This document shows positions 35,794 to 44,147 of a DNA stretch of 64,000 nt, one piece after another. The notes under the pieces are model-generated. The model had not been told where the DNA came from and searched no databases. It saw nothing but the letters and a program-made list of their open reading frames with translations. Origin of the DNA: Kitasatospora setae KM-6054 (GTDB lineage: Bacteria; Actinomycetota; Actinomycetes; Streptomycetales; Streptomycetaceae); NCBI RefSeq assembly GCF_000269985.1, contig NC_016109.1, forward strand, positions 5,146,001-5,210,000. The letters run 5' to 3'. Every line of letters starts with the position of its first letter. Position 1 is the first letter of the stretch. Both the position numbers and the translations under genes were made by a program.

Positions 35794-36725
35794 CCGCCAC
35801 CCGGGTCGCCGCCATCGACTGCGGCACCAACTCGATCCGCCTGCTGATCGCCGACCTCGACCCGGAGACCGGGGAGATCACCGACCTGGACCGGCGGATG
35901 CTGATCGTCCGGCTCGGCCAGGACGTCGACCGGACCGGCCGGCTGCACCCCGAGGCGCTGGCCCGCACCTTCGCGGCCTGCCGCGAGTACGCCGAGGTGA
36001 TCGCCGAGCACGGCGTCGCCCCGGACCGGATCCGGATGGTCGCCACCTCGGCCTCCCGGGACGCCGAGAACGCCGCCGAGTTCGCCGCCGGGGTCAAGGA
36101 GATCCTGGGCGTCACCCCGAGCGTGGTCAGCGGCGACGAGGAGGCCCGGCTCTCCTTCACCGGCGCCACCCGGGAACTGCTCGGCGGCCCGCACCGGCCG
36201 CCGTACCTGGTGTTCGACCTGGGCGGCGGCTCCACCGAGTTCGTGCTCGGCGAGCGGGACGTCCGGGCCGCGTACTCGATGGACATCGGCTGCGTCCGGA
36301 TGACCGAGCGCCACTTCGCCGGCGGGCACCCCGCCGAGGCGCGGATCGAGGCCGCCCGGTCCGACATCCGGGCCGCGCTGGACACCGTCGCCGAGGCCGT
36401 CCCGCTGGACTCCGGCGCCACCCTGGTCGGCCTGGCCGGCACCGTCACCACCGTCGCCGGGATCGCCCTGGAACTGCCCGGCTACGACTCCGAGCGGATC
36501 CACCACGCGGTGCTGGACGTCGCGCGGGTGCGGGAGACCGCCGAGTGGCTGCTGCGCTCCTCGCACGCCGAGCGGGCCGCGGTGCCCGTCATGCACCCCG
36601 GCCGGGTGGACGTGATCGCGGCGGGCGCGCTGGTGCTGCTGGAGATCATGGAGCGCACCGGGGCCGCCGAGCTGCTGGTCTCCGAGCACGACATCCTGGA
36701 CGGGATCGCCTGGTCGATCGCCTGA
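35790..36725 (+). CDS. Exopolyphosphatase / GppA-family phosphatase
   Basis: A 311-residue ASKHA-fold hydrolase. AAIDCGTNSIRLLIAD (phosphate 1 loop) and FDLGGGSTEFVLG (phosphate 2 loop) define the Ppx/GppA family, which hydrolyses polyphosphate and/or pppGpp. It is the short, catalytic-domain-only form typical of actinobacteria. It is translationally coupled to the DUF501 gene. Confidence 0.93.
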   Translation: MTATRVAAIDCGTNSIRLLIADLDPETGEITDLDRRMLIVRLGQDVDRTGRLHPEALARTFAACREYAEVIAEHGVAPDRIRMVATSASRDAENAAEFAAGVKEILGVTPSVVSGDEEARLSFTGATRELLGGPHRPPYLVFDLGGGSTEFVLGERDVRAAYSMDIGCVRMTERHFAGGHPAEARIEAARSDIRAALDTVAEAVPLDSGATLVGLAGTVTTVAGIALELPGYDSERIHHAVLDVARVRETAEWLLRSSHAERAAVPVMHPGRVDVIAAGALVLLEIMERTGAAELLVSEHDILDGIAWSIA

Positions 36726-36748
36726 ACGGGCGTCCCCCGGACGGCTCC

Positions 36749-36829
36749 CCGGAAGGCCCCCGGCGGCCCCGGACGACCCCGCGGACGGCTCCGCGCGGGC
36801 CGTCCGGAGGCCGTCCGGGGGCCTTCCGG
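36749..36829 (+). terminator. Nested hairpin after ppx
   Basis: Perfect 15-base arms CCGGAAGGCCCCCGG (36749-36763) and CCGGGGGCCTTCCGG (36815-36829) enclose an inner stem GGACGGC/GCCGTCC. It is a likely terminator of the eno-ppx transcripts. Confidence 0.75.
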
Positions 36830-36849
36830 CGTGTCGGCCGAAGAAGCTT

Positions 36850-36865
36850 CGTGAATTTCTTCACA
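36850..36865. promoter_or_regulatory. Rex-like operator upstream of ndh
   Basis: CGTGAATTTCTTCACA matches the actinobacterial Rex box TGTGAACGCGTTCACA at the conserved arm positions except the first base. Rex senses the NADH/NAD ratio and is known to repress respiratory genes, including NADH dehydrogenase. It lies 328 bases upstream of the ndh start, so a long leader would be implied. Confidence 0.55.
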
Positions 36866-37140
36866 TGGCAATCCAGCCTTTCGCGCCACCCGGGTGTCCA
36901 GTCCGTCCGAAATGTGGGACCGAAGGTGCCGCCAGCGGGTTGCTCATGGGATCGCAGGCAACCCGGTGTTCATCTCGGAGAAATCGAAACCCCACTCGGG
37001 AACCCGTGCGGCACAAGGATCGTTGCTGCTCAGCGCGGCACCGGGTGGCCGGCCGCTCGCGCCGGGCGGCCGCCGGGGGCGGGGAGAGCCCACCGGGGCG
37101 GAAGTGCGGGCGCGCAGTGTAGCACCAGGTGTCCAGAAGC

Positions 37141-37158
37141 TTGTGACGGGCCTCACGA
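37141..37158. promoter_or_regulatory. Second Rex-like inverted repeat near the ndh start
   Basis: TTGTGA-N6-TCACGA sits 35 bases upstream of the ndh ATG with the spacing of a Rex box, but the inner bases (CGGGCC) depart from consensus. It may be a weak second site. Confidence 0.4.
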
Positions 37159-37192
37159 ATGGTCCGTCAGGCGGGGGTGGATACTTTCGGAT

Positions 37193-38560
37193 ATGAGCAC
37201 CACGGAGCGTCCTCGCATCCTCATTGTCGGCGGTGGTTACGTCGGCCTGTATGCCGCGATGCGCATCCTCAAGAAGATGCGTTACGGCGAAGCGACCGTC
37301 ACGGTCGTCGACCCGCGGTCGTACATGACGTACCTGCCCTTCCTTCCCGAGGCGGCCGGCGGCAACGTCGCCCCCCGCAACCTCGTCGCACCGCTGCGCA
37401 GCGCCCTGAAGAAGGCGGAGGTGCTCACCGGTCACGTGACCGAGGTGGACCACGCCCGCAAGGTCGCCACCATCCAGCCCGCGGCCGGCGACTCCTACGA
37501 ACTGCCCTTCGAGTACCTGGTCGTCGCGACCGGCTCGGTGTCCCGCACCTTCCCGATCCCGGGTCTGGCGGAGCACGGCATCGGCATGAAGACGGTCGAG
37601 GAGGCGATCAGCCTCCGCAACCACGTCATGGCGCAGCTCGACAAGGCCGAGTCCACCACGGACGAGGACGTCCGGCGCAAGGCCCTGACCTTCGTGGTCA
37701 TCGGCGGTGGCTTCGCCGGCATCGAGACCGTCGCCGAGATCGAGGACATGGCGCGCGACGCCGCCAAGATCTACAAGACCGTCAGCCGGGACGACATGCG
37801 CTTCGTCGTGGTGGAGGCGGCCAACCGCATCCTCCCCGAGATGGGCCCCGACCTCGGCCTGTGGACCAAGGGCCGGCTGGAGGAGCGCGACATCGAGGTC
37901 TACATCGAGACCTCGATGGACTCCTGCGTCGACCAGCACGTGGTGCTGAAGAACGGCATGGAGTTCGACGCCTCCACCATCGTGTGGACCGCCGGCGTCA
38001 AGCCCAACCCGGTCGTCAACCGCTTCGGCCTCCCGCTCGGCCCGCGCGGCCACGTGGACACCGCGGCGACCCTCCAGGTCCAGGGCTTCGACTACGTGTG
38101 GTCGGCCGGCGACAACGCCCAGGTCCCCGACCTGGCCGCCGGCGAGGGCGCCTGGTGCCCGCCGAACGCGCAGCACGCCGTCCGGCAGGCCGCCGTCCTC
38201 GGTGACAACGTCATCGCGGGCATGCGCGGCTTCCCGCAGGCCGAGTACAAGCACAAGAACCTCGGCGCGGTGGCCGGCCTCGGCCTGCACAAGGGCGTGG
38301 CGATCCTGTTCGGCAAGGTCAAGCTGAAGGGCCGCCTGGCCTGGTGGTTCCACCGCGGCTACCACGGCGCGATGGTCCCGACCATGAACCGCAAGATCCG
38401 GGTCTTCACCGACTGGACCCTGGCGATGTTCCTCAAGCGCGAGACGGTCGGCCTCTCCGAGATGGAGAAGCCGTTCGACGCCTTCCAGGAGGCGACCGCT
38501 CCCGCCCCGAAGCCGGCCGCCGCGGCCGCGCCGGAGAAGGAACTCGCCGCCAGCAAGTAG
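37193..38560 (+). CDS. ndh: Type II NADH dehydrogenase-like FAD oxidoreductase
   Basis: A 455-residue flavoprotein transferring electrons from NADH to quinone at the membrane without proton pumping. ILIVGGGYVGLYAAMRI binds FAD and VVIGGGFAGIETVAE binds NADH. VWSAGDNAQVPD is the second FAD contact, and the C-terminal amphipathic region (LAWWFHRGYHGAMVP) is the membrane anchor. ATG at 37193 is close to two Rex-like sites. Fragments of this gene's 3' end reappear at 46579 and 58066 inside the island repeats. Confidence 0.92.
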   Translation: MSTTERPRILIVGGGYVGLYAAMRILKKMRYGEATVTVVDPRSYMTYLPFLPEAAGGNVAPRNLVAPLRSALKKAEVLTGHVTEVDHARKVATIQPAAGDSYELPFEYLVVATGSVSRTFPIPGLAEHGIGMKTVEEAISLRNHVMAQLDKAESTTDEDVRRKALTFVVIGGGFAGIETVAEIEDMARDAAKIYKTVSRDDMRFVVVEAANRILPEMGPDLGLWTKGRLEERDIEVYIETSMDSCVDQHVVLKNGMEFDASTIVWTAGVKPNPVVNRFGLPLGPRGHVDTAATLQVQGFDYVWSAGDNAQVPDLAAGEGAWCPPNAQHAVRQAAVLGDNVIAGMRGFPQAEYKHKNLGAVAGLGLHKGVAILFGKVKLKGRLAWWFHRGYHGAMVPTMNRKIRVFTDWTLAMFLKRETVGLSEMEKPFDAFQEATAPAPKPAAAAAPEKELAASK

Positions 38561-38718
38561 CCCGCCCGCGGGCAGCCGCCCGCGGACGAAGGAGCGACCA
38601 GACCCGACACAGGTCGGGTACGAGTCGGAGGCCCTCCGCCCGGCAGCGCCGCCGGACCACGACCTCCGTGGTGCTCAGCCGGCCCCGCCACCGGGCGGAG
38701 TACAGCAGGCAGTTGACG

Positions 38719-38750
38719 AAGGCCCCCACCCTCCACCGGGTGGGGGCCTT
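38719..38750. terminator. Strong hairpin between ndh and the convergent DNA-binding gene
   Basis: Perfect 13-base arms AAGGCCCCCACCC / GGGTGGGGGCCTT with a 6-base loop. It is suited to end both transcripts. Confidence 0.85.
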
Positions 38751-38811
38751 CGGGCGTGCCGGGGGTGTCGGTGGTGCCCGGCGCCCGGTGCCCGGCGCTC
38801 GGTGCCGGCGC

Positions 38812-39276
38812 TCACTCCTGGCCGGTCGGCGCGGTCCGTCCGGCCAGCCGCTCGTGCCGTTGGCGGGCCGCCTGCGGGGTGCCCAGGCCGAGGCCGAAGG
38901 CGATCTCCTGCCAGGTCATCCCGCGGCCGCGGGCCATGGTGAGCAGCCCGGTCTCCAGTTCGTCGAGTTCGGCCCGGACCAGCGGCAGCAGGGTGAGCGC
39001 CGCGGTGAGGTCGGCCCGGTCGACCTCCGGCTCGCCCTCCTCGGCGAGCGCGGCCCCGCTGAGCAGGAAGGCGACCAGGCGCACCGCCTCGTGCGGAGCG
39101 GGCATCACCGGGTTGCTCTGCCGGGCCCGCTGCCCGGCGTCGGCCGCGTGCCGTTCGGCGATCCGCAGCAGCGAGGCGTACACCCGCCCGGCGCGGGCCG
39201 CCTCGGGGTCGGGCGGGGCGAACGGGTCGCCGGCTGGGGCGGGTTGGTGGTCGGGGCGGGGCGAGGGGGCGGTCAT
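38812..39276 (-). CDS. Small helical DNA-binding protein
   Basis: A 154-residue protein with a C-terminal HTH-like segment GMTWQEIAFGLGLGTPQAARQRHERL, typical of a group of actinobacterial putative DNA-binding proteins of unknown target, and an acidic helical middle. ATG at 39276. Its first codons and whole upstream region form the left part of the 166-bp repeat, so the island array begins immediately at its promoter. Two truncated promoter/start copies exist at 46724 and 58210 without the gene body. Confidence 0.75.
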   Translation of the reverse strand: MTAPSPRPDHQPAPAGDPFAPPDPEAARAGRVYASLLRIAERHAADAGQRARQSNPVMPAPHEAVRLVAFLLSGAALAEEGEPEVDRADLTAALTLLPLVRAELDELETGLLTMARGRGMTWQEIAFGLGLGTPQAARQRHERLAGRTAPTGQE

Positions 39277-39435
39277 GGCTCCAGGGTCGGCGATGAACGC
39301 TGCCTGGTCAAGGATTCGTTGTGAACGAGTTGTTCAATGATTGGGTCGCGAAGCGGTACCGGAAGTCGGTGAGCGGGGCATCACCGCAGGTGACGGTGGG
39401 TGGGCATGCTGGTGCCCAGAGCCGGACTCGAACCG
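39270..39435 (+). repeat. att-like repeat, copy 1 (left end of island array)
   Basis: 166 bases nearly identical to 46718-46883 and 58204-58369. The right end, read on the minus strand, is GGTTCGAGTCCGGC followed by TCTGGGCACCA: a tRNA T-loop, T-stem, 7-base acceptor strand, discriminator A and CCA. No 5' acceptor partner (GCCCAGA) or cloverleaf follows, so this is a tRNA 3'-end fragment, as left by tRNA-targeted site-specific integration. It also contains TTGTGAACGAGTTGTTCAA, the promoter zone of the DNA-binding gene. Confidence 0.85.
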
Positions 39436-39716
39436 GAGGTCGTACCGCTTCTGGCCTGCGACGCTCCCGTGACCTGCGCGAATCTCCCCGGGTCCCCCCG
39501 ATCTGGCCCGGATCAGCTCGCCGAAACGGGGCCGAGTGTTTCTGCGGGAACACGGCGCTCCGACCTCGGGTGACGCACCGTCGCCGCCCTCAGGCGATGC
39601 ATTCCGGACGCCTCCTCCGGTGATCGACTGGAAACAGCCCATGTGGCCGCGGCCGGCTTCCGGGCCCTGGCAGCATGACGGCCCCGACGAGCCATGCCGA
39701 GGCCGCGACGAAGCAC
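39436..39716. other. Non-coding left end of unit A
   Basis: 281 bases after the tRNA-like fragment with short motifs (CTGACCTGCGACG-like, ATCTCCCCG) that are clearer after copies 2 and 3. No gene is seen. It corresponds to the degenerate version of the left-end backbone of units B and C. Confidence 0.5.
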
Positions 39717-40154
39717 TCAGGCCGCCACCGGCTGCCGATCCGCGAGGAGCAGCGCCAGCGGGCCGCCCTGGAGCAGGAACCGTCCTTCGTGGACCGCCGC
39801 GAGCGCGTCCTCCATCGACCACCACGTCAGCGTGAAGTCGTTCTCGTCGTCCGCGAGCTGCTGCGCGCCGACGGTCAGGTCCCGGGCCTCGAACAGGTGG
39901 AGGCGGGCAGTGGAGCCGGGCACGATGGCGTACGAGCCGAGGGGCGTCCAGGTCTTGGCGATGATGCCGGCCTCCTCGCGAAGCTCCCGCCTCGCGCAAT
40001 CCCCGGGCGACTCGCCGCCCTCGGCGCGCCCGCCGGGCAGGAACAGGTACTCGCCGCCGTGCAGCGGGAACGGGGCGTTCAGCACCGCGATGCGGCCGTG
40101 GTCGTCGCGGGCGACGACCACGGCCGCATCGCGGTCGGGCAACGTGTTGGCCAT
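39717..40154 (-). CDS. NUDIX hydrolase (unit A)
   Basis: A 145-residue protein with a NUDIX box (GGRAEGGESPGDCARRELRE, then EAGI) near residues 41-64, intact for the catalytic glutamates. It cleaves a nucleoside diphosphate linked to another moiety; the substrate is unknown. It is the last gene of the unit A cargo operon, 20 bases after the hydrolase gene. Grouping with a kinase and a radical SAM enzyme suggests trimming of a modified nucleotide. Confidence 0.87.
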   Translation of the reverse strand: MANTLPDRDAAVVVARDDHGRIAVLNAPFPLHGGEYLFLPGGRAEGGESPGDCARRELREEAGIIAKTWTPLGSYAIVPGSTARLHLFEARDLTVGAQQLADDENDFTLTWWSMEDALAAVHEGRFLLQGGPLALLLADRQPVAA

Positions 40155-40174
40155 GCTGGGAGGGTAAGCCGGGG

Positions 40175-40972
40175 TCAGACCACCATGCAGGCGAACGGCA
40201 CGTTCGTCACCGCCGGGTGGACGATCCCGCGCCCGTGGTAGCCGTCGTCACCGAAGGCGTCGCCGTGGTCGGCGCACAGGATGACCAGCCACCTCCCCAG
40301 GCCGGTCAGGCCGTCGATCAGGTTCCCCAGGTGCTCGTCCGCGTAGGCGAGCGCGGCGGCCTGTGACGCCCAGCTGTCGGAGCTGTTGCCCAGGTAGTGA
40401 CCGTGGGGGACGTGCGTCGCCGACACGTTGACGAAGAGGAACAGCGGCCGGTCCTGCCTGGTGCCGGCCAGCTCCAAGGCGTGCTCGACCTGGTAGCGGG
40501 TGGAGTCGGGCTCGGGGGAGCAGAACTCCGGCCGCCAGTAGTCCTCGTCGAACATGCCGGGCAGTACCGCCCCGAGCGGCGTCTCCCTGGAGAAGTACGT
40601 CACCCCGCCGACGCACACCGTGCGGTAGCCGTGCTGGCCGAGCCCCACGAGGAGGTTCGGCGCGTCGAACACGAAGGTGCCCGGGTCGACCGTCTTGAAC
40701 GCCGGCGGGCGGCACTCCCACAGCCGCGGGGGCTGCTGCGGCTGCGGGAGCTTGGGCAGGAAGCCGGAGAAGAACGCGATGTGGGCGGGCAGGGTGAACG
40801 TCCCCGGCGTCCGGCGCTCCTCCCACTGGCCGCCCGGCAGCAGCCCGCCGAGGCGCGGGGTGTCGCCGGCGTGCATCGCGGCGCGGGCGACGTCGTACCG
40901 CAGCGAGTCCAGGGTGACGAACAGGATGCCGCGCCCCGCTCTGATGTGTTCGGCGGCGTCGATCATGGTCAT
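40175..40972 (-). CDS. Alkaline-phosphatase-superfamily hydrolase (STM4013/SEN3800-like)
   Basis: A 265-residue metalloenzyme. LFVTLDSLRYDVA opens with a metal-ligand Asp, TFTLPAHIAFFSGFLP holds the presumed Thr nucleophile, and CADHGDAFGDDGYHGRG carries further metal ligands. The sequence is reminiscent of the STM4013/SEN3800 sulfatase-like family (recall, not search). It would remove a phosphate or sulfate. ATG at 40972 overlaps the upstream stop (ATGA), so it is translationally coupled in the cargo operon. Confidence 0.78.
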   Translation of the reverse strand: MTMIDAAEHIRAGRGILFVTLDSLRYDVARAAMHAGDTPRLGGLLPGGQWEERRTPGTFTLPAHIAFFSGFLPKLPQPQQPPRLWECRPPAFKTVDPGTFVFDAPNLLVGLGQHGYRTVCVGGVTYFSRETPLGAVLPGMFDEDYWRPEFCSPEPDSTRYQVEHALELAGTRQDRPLFLFVNVSATHVPHGHYLGNSSDSWASQAAALAYADEHLGNLIDGLTGLGRWLVILCADHGDAFGDDGYHGRGIVHPAVTNVPFACMVV

Positions 40973-41466
40973 CCCTTCGCGGCGGCGTAGTGGGTGGCGA
41001 GGTCCAGGCGGTAGACGATGTGGCCCCGGGCCCGGTCGTTGACCGGGAGCGGCACCTTGTCCCGGGCGATCAGGTCGCTGATCTTCTCCAGACCCGAGCC
41101 GATCCCGATGACCGTGCCGTCGGCGGCGAGCAGACGGATCACCACCTGGTCTCCGGCGCTGCTGATCCGGGCGCCGGGGACCTGGAACGTCCGCACGCCG
41201 TAGGCCAGCAGGTCTTCGTCGCCCTCGCCGAGAACGGACACCGTCGCCGCGTAGCTCCGGCAGTTGATGGCGCCCTGGGCGAAGAGCGCGGAGTACGCCT
41301 TGGCCAGCTCGGTGCCGTCGTCGACCAGCACGACGCCGTGCACCTTGGCGGTGAGCACCAGGCAGGACCCCACCCACCAGGCGACCGCTTTGTGGATCTC
41401 GTCGGGGTCGCGGCCGCTGACGCTGTCGGGGCGGATCACCTTGGAGAGGTCAACGGGGTTGAGCAC
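40969..41466 (-). CDS. Degenerate phosphohexomutase N-terminal-like domain
   Basis: A 165-residue protein without an obvious named family. Its order of elements (SGRDPDEIHKAVAWWVG, GVVLVDDGTELAKAYSALFA, then PGARISSAGDQVVIRL, GIGSGLEKISDLI) aligns by eye with domain 1 of phosphomannomutases. There the equivalent of GARIS is the catalytic TASHNP loop; here SSAGDQ replaces it, so phosphoserine chemistry is lost. It may bind a phosphosugar or nucleotide as a regulator or scaffold. GTG at 41466 overlaps the kinase gene by 17 bases. Confidence 0.55.
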   Translation of the reverse strand: MLNPVDLSKVIRPDSVSGRDPDEIHKAVAWWVGSCLVLTAKVHGVVLVDDGTELAKAYSALFAQGAINCRSYAATVSVLGEGDEDLLAYGVRTFQVPGARISSAGDQVVIRLLAADGTVIGIGSGLEKISDLIARDKVPLPVNDRARGHIVYRLDLATHYAAAKG

Positions 41467-42097
41467 GGCGTACCTCCAGCAGGGCGTGGATCTCCTCGGT
41501 CAGCTCGTCCGGGCTGCGCCCGTCGGTGCTGATCGCGATGCCGGTCGGGTCGGTGGCGGCGAACCGCCGGTACAGTTCCTGCACACGCGGCAGCAGCTGC
41601 GGGCGCCGGACCAGGAACCGGTCCGTCGCCGGGCGGGCCGGCCGGGTCTCCATCCGGTGCCGGATCTCCTTCTCCGAGGTCTCCAGGTACACCGTCAGGT
41701 CTGCCCGTGGCAGGTATCCGAGGTAGGGCGCGAACTGGGCGGCGGCCACCTCCAGGTCGAGCTGGTTCACCGCCGCGTGGTTGACCACCACCGACCCGGT
41801 CCACCGGTCGGCGACCAGGCTGCCGCTCACCAGCGCGCGGCGGGCGGAGTCCGCCCCGTCGAGCAGCCCCGCCAGGTGGAAGGCGAACTGGGTGAGGGTG
41901 CCGCCGTGGTCGTTGACGTAGCCGATCAGCCCGGCGAGCGGATTCGGGATGACGTGCAGGACCTCCGCGCCGAGCCGCTGCGCGAGCAGGCCGGAGAGGG
42001 TGGACTTCCCGGAGCCGCTGATGCCCTCCAGGACGACCAGGGCGCCCGAGCGCCCGGTGACCGGCGGTCGGTAGCAGACGGGCAGGTCGATGGTCAC
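41450..42097 (-). CDS. Thymidylate-kinase-like P-loop kinase
   Basis: A 215-residue kinase. LVVLEGISGSGKSTLSGLLA is the Walker A near residue 25. VADRWTGSVVVNH corresponds to the DRY-type motif of dTMP kinases, and LTVYLETSEKEIRHRM is a lid-like segment. It probably phosphorylates a nucleotide or nucleotide-like product. GTG at 42097 overlaps the radical SAM stop (GTGA), so it is coupled to it. Substrate identity cannot be read from sequence. Confidence 0.8.
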   Translation of the reverse strand: MTIDLPVCYRPPVTGRSGALVVLEGISGSGKSTLSGLLAQRLGAEVLHVIPNPLAGLIGYVNDHGGTLTQFAFHLAGLLDGADSARRALVSGSLVADRWTGSVVVNHAAVNQLDLEVAAAQFAPYLGYLPRADLTVYLETSEKEIRHRMETRPARPATDRFLVRRPQLLPRVQELYRRFAATDPTGIAISTDGRSPDELTEEIHALLEVRRAQPR

Positions 42098-43137
42098 AGG
42101 GTTCCCTCCGTGAACGAGGCCAGATGCCTGGCGGTAGCGGCGGCGACCGTGGCGGAGGGGTCGTCGGCGGCCAGCAGCGGGGTGACGTCGAGGCGCAGGT
42201 CTTCCCGGAGCAGGCACGGTTGCAGGCCGCCGGAGTGGTCCAAGCGCAGGGCCCAGAACCCCTCGACGCACTGCGGCCTCACCGGGCAGGCGCCGCACTG
42301 GCCGACGTGGTGACGCCCGAGCTGTCGGTGGATCACCTCCACTTCGATGCCGTCGACGGTGAAGACCCGCCGCCCCTGGCCGACTCCGATGACCTCGACC
42401 CGCTCCTGGCCGGTCAGAGTCCGAAGGTGGGCCATCAGGCCGTCGGCGGAGACCGCGGCACTCTGCCCGGCCGCGTTGAAGTCGGTGTCGACCAGCTCGA
42501 TGAACTGGATCGGCAGCCGGCGCTCCAGCGCGTACACGAGGATCGACAGGATCTCGTGCTCGCTCTGCCGCTGGAGCAGCGTGTTCAGCTCCACCCGCTC
42601 GAAGGCGTCCCGGGCGGCGTCGATGCCGGCCAGCACGGCGGAGACCGGCAGCCTGGTCTTCGCGATCTCCTGGAACGACTCGTCGCTCAGGTAGTGCAGC
42701 GACACTTTGACCTTGCCGATGGCGGTGTCCCGCAGCCACGCCAGGTTCCGGGGCACCAGGATCCCGTTGGTGATCAGGGAGAAGCTGACGTCCGGCGCGG
42801 CGAAGACGCCGACGCCCTCCAGGACCGGGCGCGCCAGCTTCGACAGCAGTGGCTCGCCGCCGGTGAAGTAGACGCGGCGCAGCCCCGCTTTGGTCAGGCC
42901 GCCGATGACGGCGAGGTAGTGCTCCGCGCACAGCGCCCGCCGGCGCGGCTGCTGGGTGCGGTCCTCGCGGGTGGTGCGAGGAGGCACGTCGCCCTCGTTG
43001 TGGCAGAACCAGCAGCCGATGTTGCACGCCGGGCCGAACGACACCCGGAGTTGGCCGCGCAGCGCGGCGAAGTTCCTCAGCGCCGTCAGACCGGACTCTG
43101 GCGGGAACATGGTTGGCAGGGTTGCGAGTTGAGACAC
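42094..43137 (-). CDS. MoaA-like radical SAM enzyme
   Basis: A 347-residue radical SAM protein. ACNIGCWFCHNEG gives the CxxxCxxC cluster (Cys38, 42, 45). VYFTGGEPLLSKL is the GGEP SAM-binding motif. The C-terminus has additional cysteines (QCGACPVRPQC, then GGLQPCLL, about residues 280-308) that mirror the auxiliary Fe-S site and R/L-rich end of MoaA. It therefore probably performs radical chemistry on a nucleotide, as MoaA does on GTP, but it is divergent and no other Moco genes are near. GTG at 43137 follows AGGAG. It is the first gene of the unit A cargo operon. Confidence 0.85.
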   Translation of the reverse strand: MSQLATLPTMFPPESGLTALRNFAALRGQLRVSFGPACNIGCWFCHNEGDVPPRTTREDRTQQPRRRALCAEHYLAVIGGLTKAGLRRVYFTGGEPLLSKLARPVLEGVGVFAAPDVSFSLITNGILVPRNLAWLRDTAIGKVKVSLHYLSDESFQEIAKTRLPVSAVLAGIDAARDAFERVELNTLLQRQSEHEILSILVYALERRLPIQFIELVDTDFNAAGQSAAVSADGLMAHLRTLTGQERVEVIGVGQGRRVFTVDGIEVEVIHRQLGRHHVGQCGACPVRPQCVEGFWALRLDHSGGLQPCLLREDLRLDVTPLLAADDPSATVAAATARHLASFTEGTL

Positions 43138-43296
43138 GACACGCTCCTGTTCACGAGACGGAGAGGCGCCTTGCCGCGCGACGGGATGATCCGGCGCGGT
43201 GGAGGCCGGTGAGACGTGCCTGGTGAAGCCGCCAGAGCTGTTCACCAGGGCCTTTGACTTGGGCAGGCCGGCCGAAGTGAGGCGACGGAGCTCAGC

Positions 43297-43992
43297 TCAC
43301 CGCGTGGGGCGCGCCCTGCTCGGCGTACTTCGGGTACGGGGGCACGGGGTGTGGTCAGTGGCAGCTGCGTCCAGACCTTCTTGCCGCCGGAGGTCGGCAC
43401 CCATCCCCAGTTCTCGGCCAGGGCCGGAGACGATGAGCAGCCCGCGGCCCTTCTCCCGGACTTCGTCGGCGCGGGCGCCGGCCGGGACGTACGGCGCCGC
43501 GCGGCTCAGGTCGTGCGCCTCCATCACCAGGGCCGTGCCGTCCGGCGCCAGACGGAGAGCAGCGTGGTGCGTGCCGGGCGGACTGTGCCGCGCCGCGTTG
43601 GCGACCAGCTCCACCGTGGGAGGGGCAGCGGGGACGGGCGAGAGCTGCTGCTGAACTCCGTCCGTGGGCGGGAACGAGGGCGCGGGTGTCCGATGGGTGA
43701 CCAGAACGCCTCCGTGCGCGGCGACGGAGGCCGCGAGCCGGTCCCAGTCCTTGCGGCCGACGACGAGCATCGTGCGGTCGAGGGTCACGATCATCGCGAC
43801 GTGACCACCGGCCACGAGTGCCATCACGTGCTTCCAGCCGGGGCGCTCGGCCGGCGGGAGCAGGGCGTCGGTGTCAAGGACGGTCTCGGTCACCTGGACG
43901 CTCTCGGCAGCGGCGCGCTGCTCACACCACCCCGCCAAGAGGGGGCGGCTGACCTTGTCGTCGGTGCAGAGGTAGGTGATGGCGCTGCGCAT
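43297..43992 (-). pseudogene. Fused and frameshifted resolvase-like/ATPase gene (unit A)
   Basis: The first 133 residues match the resolvase-like protein at 55002-55409 (RSAITYLCTDDKVSRPLLAG vs RSALVYLCTDDKVSRPLMAG). At GAGCTGGTCG the sequence switches into the middle of the ATP-binding gene (ELVANAARHSPPG), deleting everything between. Later, an extra base (TCCGGCCCTGGCC versus GCCGACCTGGCC in unit B) shifts the frame after GRGLLIV, so the last part of the ATPase fold is lost. Unit B holds the two intact genes. The 231-residue product is likely non-functional as an ATPase. Confidence 0.85.
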
Positions 43993-44147
43993 GGGGGCTC
44001 CTGTGTGGACGACACAGTTGGAGCCGCCATCCGGGCCTGCCGGGGGCAAGTCCGGGCGGCGGCGGCCATCTCGGAGACCCAGCAGGGTGCTTGCGCGACC
44101 TTCCCGAGCGGCCATACCGAGTCAACTGCGGCCACGCCTGACCCGTA

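Noticed and set aside
39405..39490. Possible complete tRNA gene on the minus strand
   Set aside because: Only the T-loop, T-stem 3' strand, acceptor 3' strand and CCA are present. The 5' acceptor GCCCAGA and a cloverleaf are missing, and the T-stem 5' strand mismatches differ in each copy.
42094..43137. Radical SAM enzyme as a true MoaA of molybdenum cofactor synthesis
   Set aside because: The N-terminal CNIGCWFC context and C-terminal cysteine spacing differ from MoaA and no other Moco gene is in the operon.
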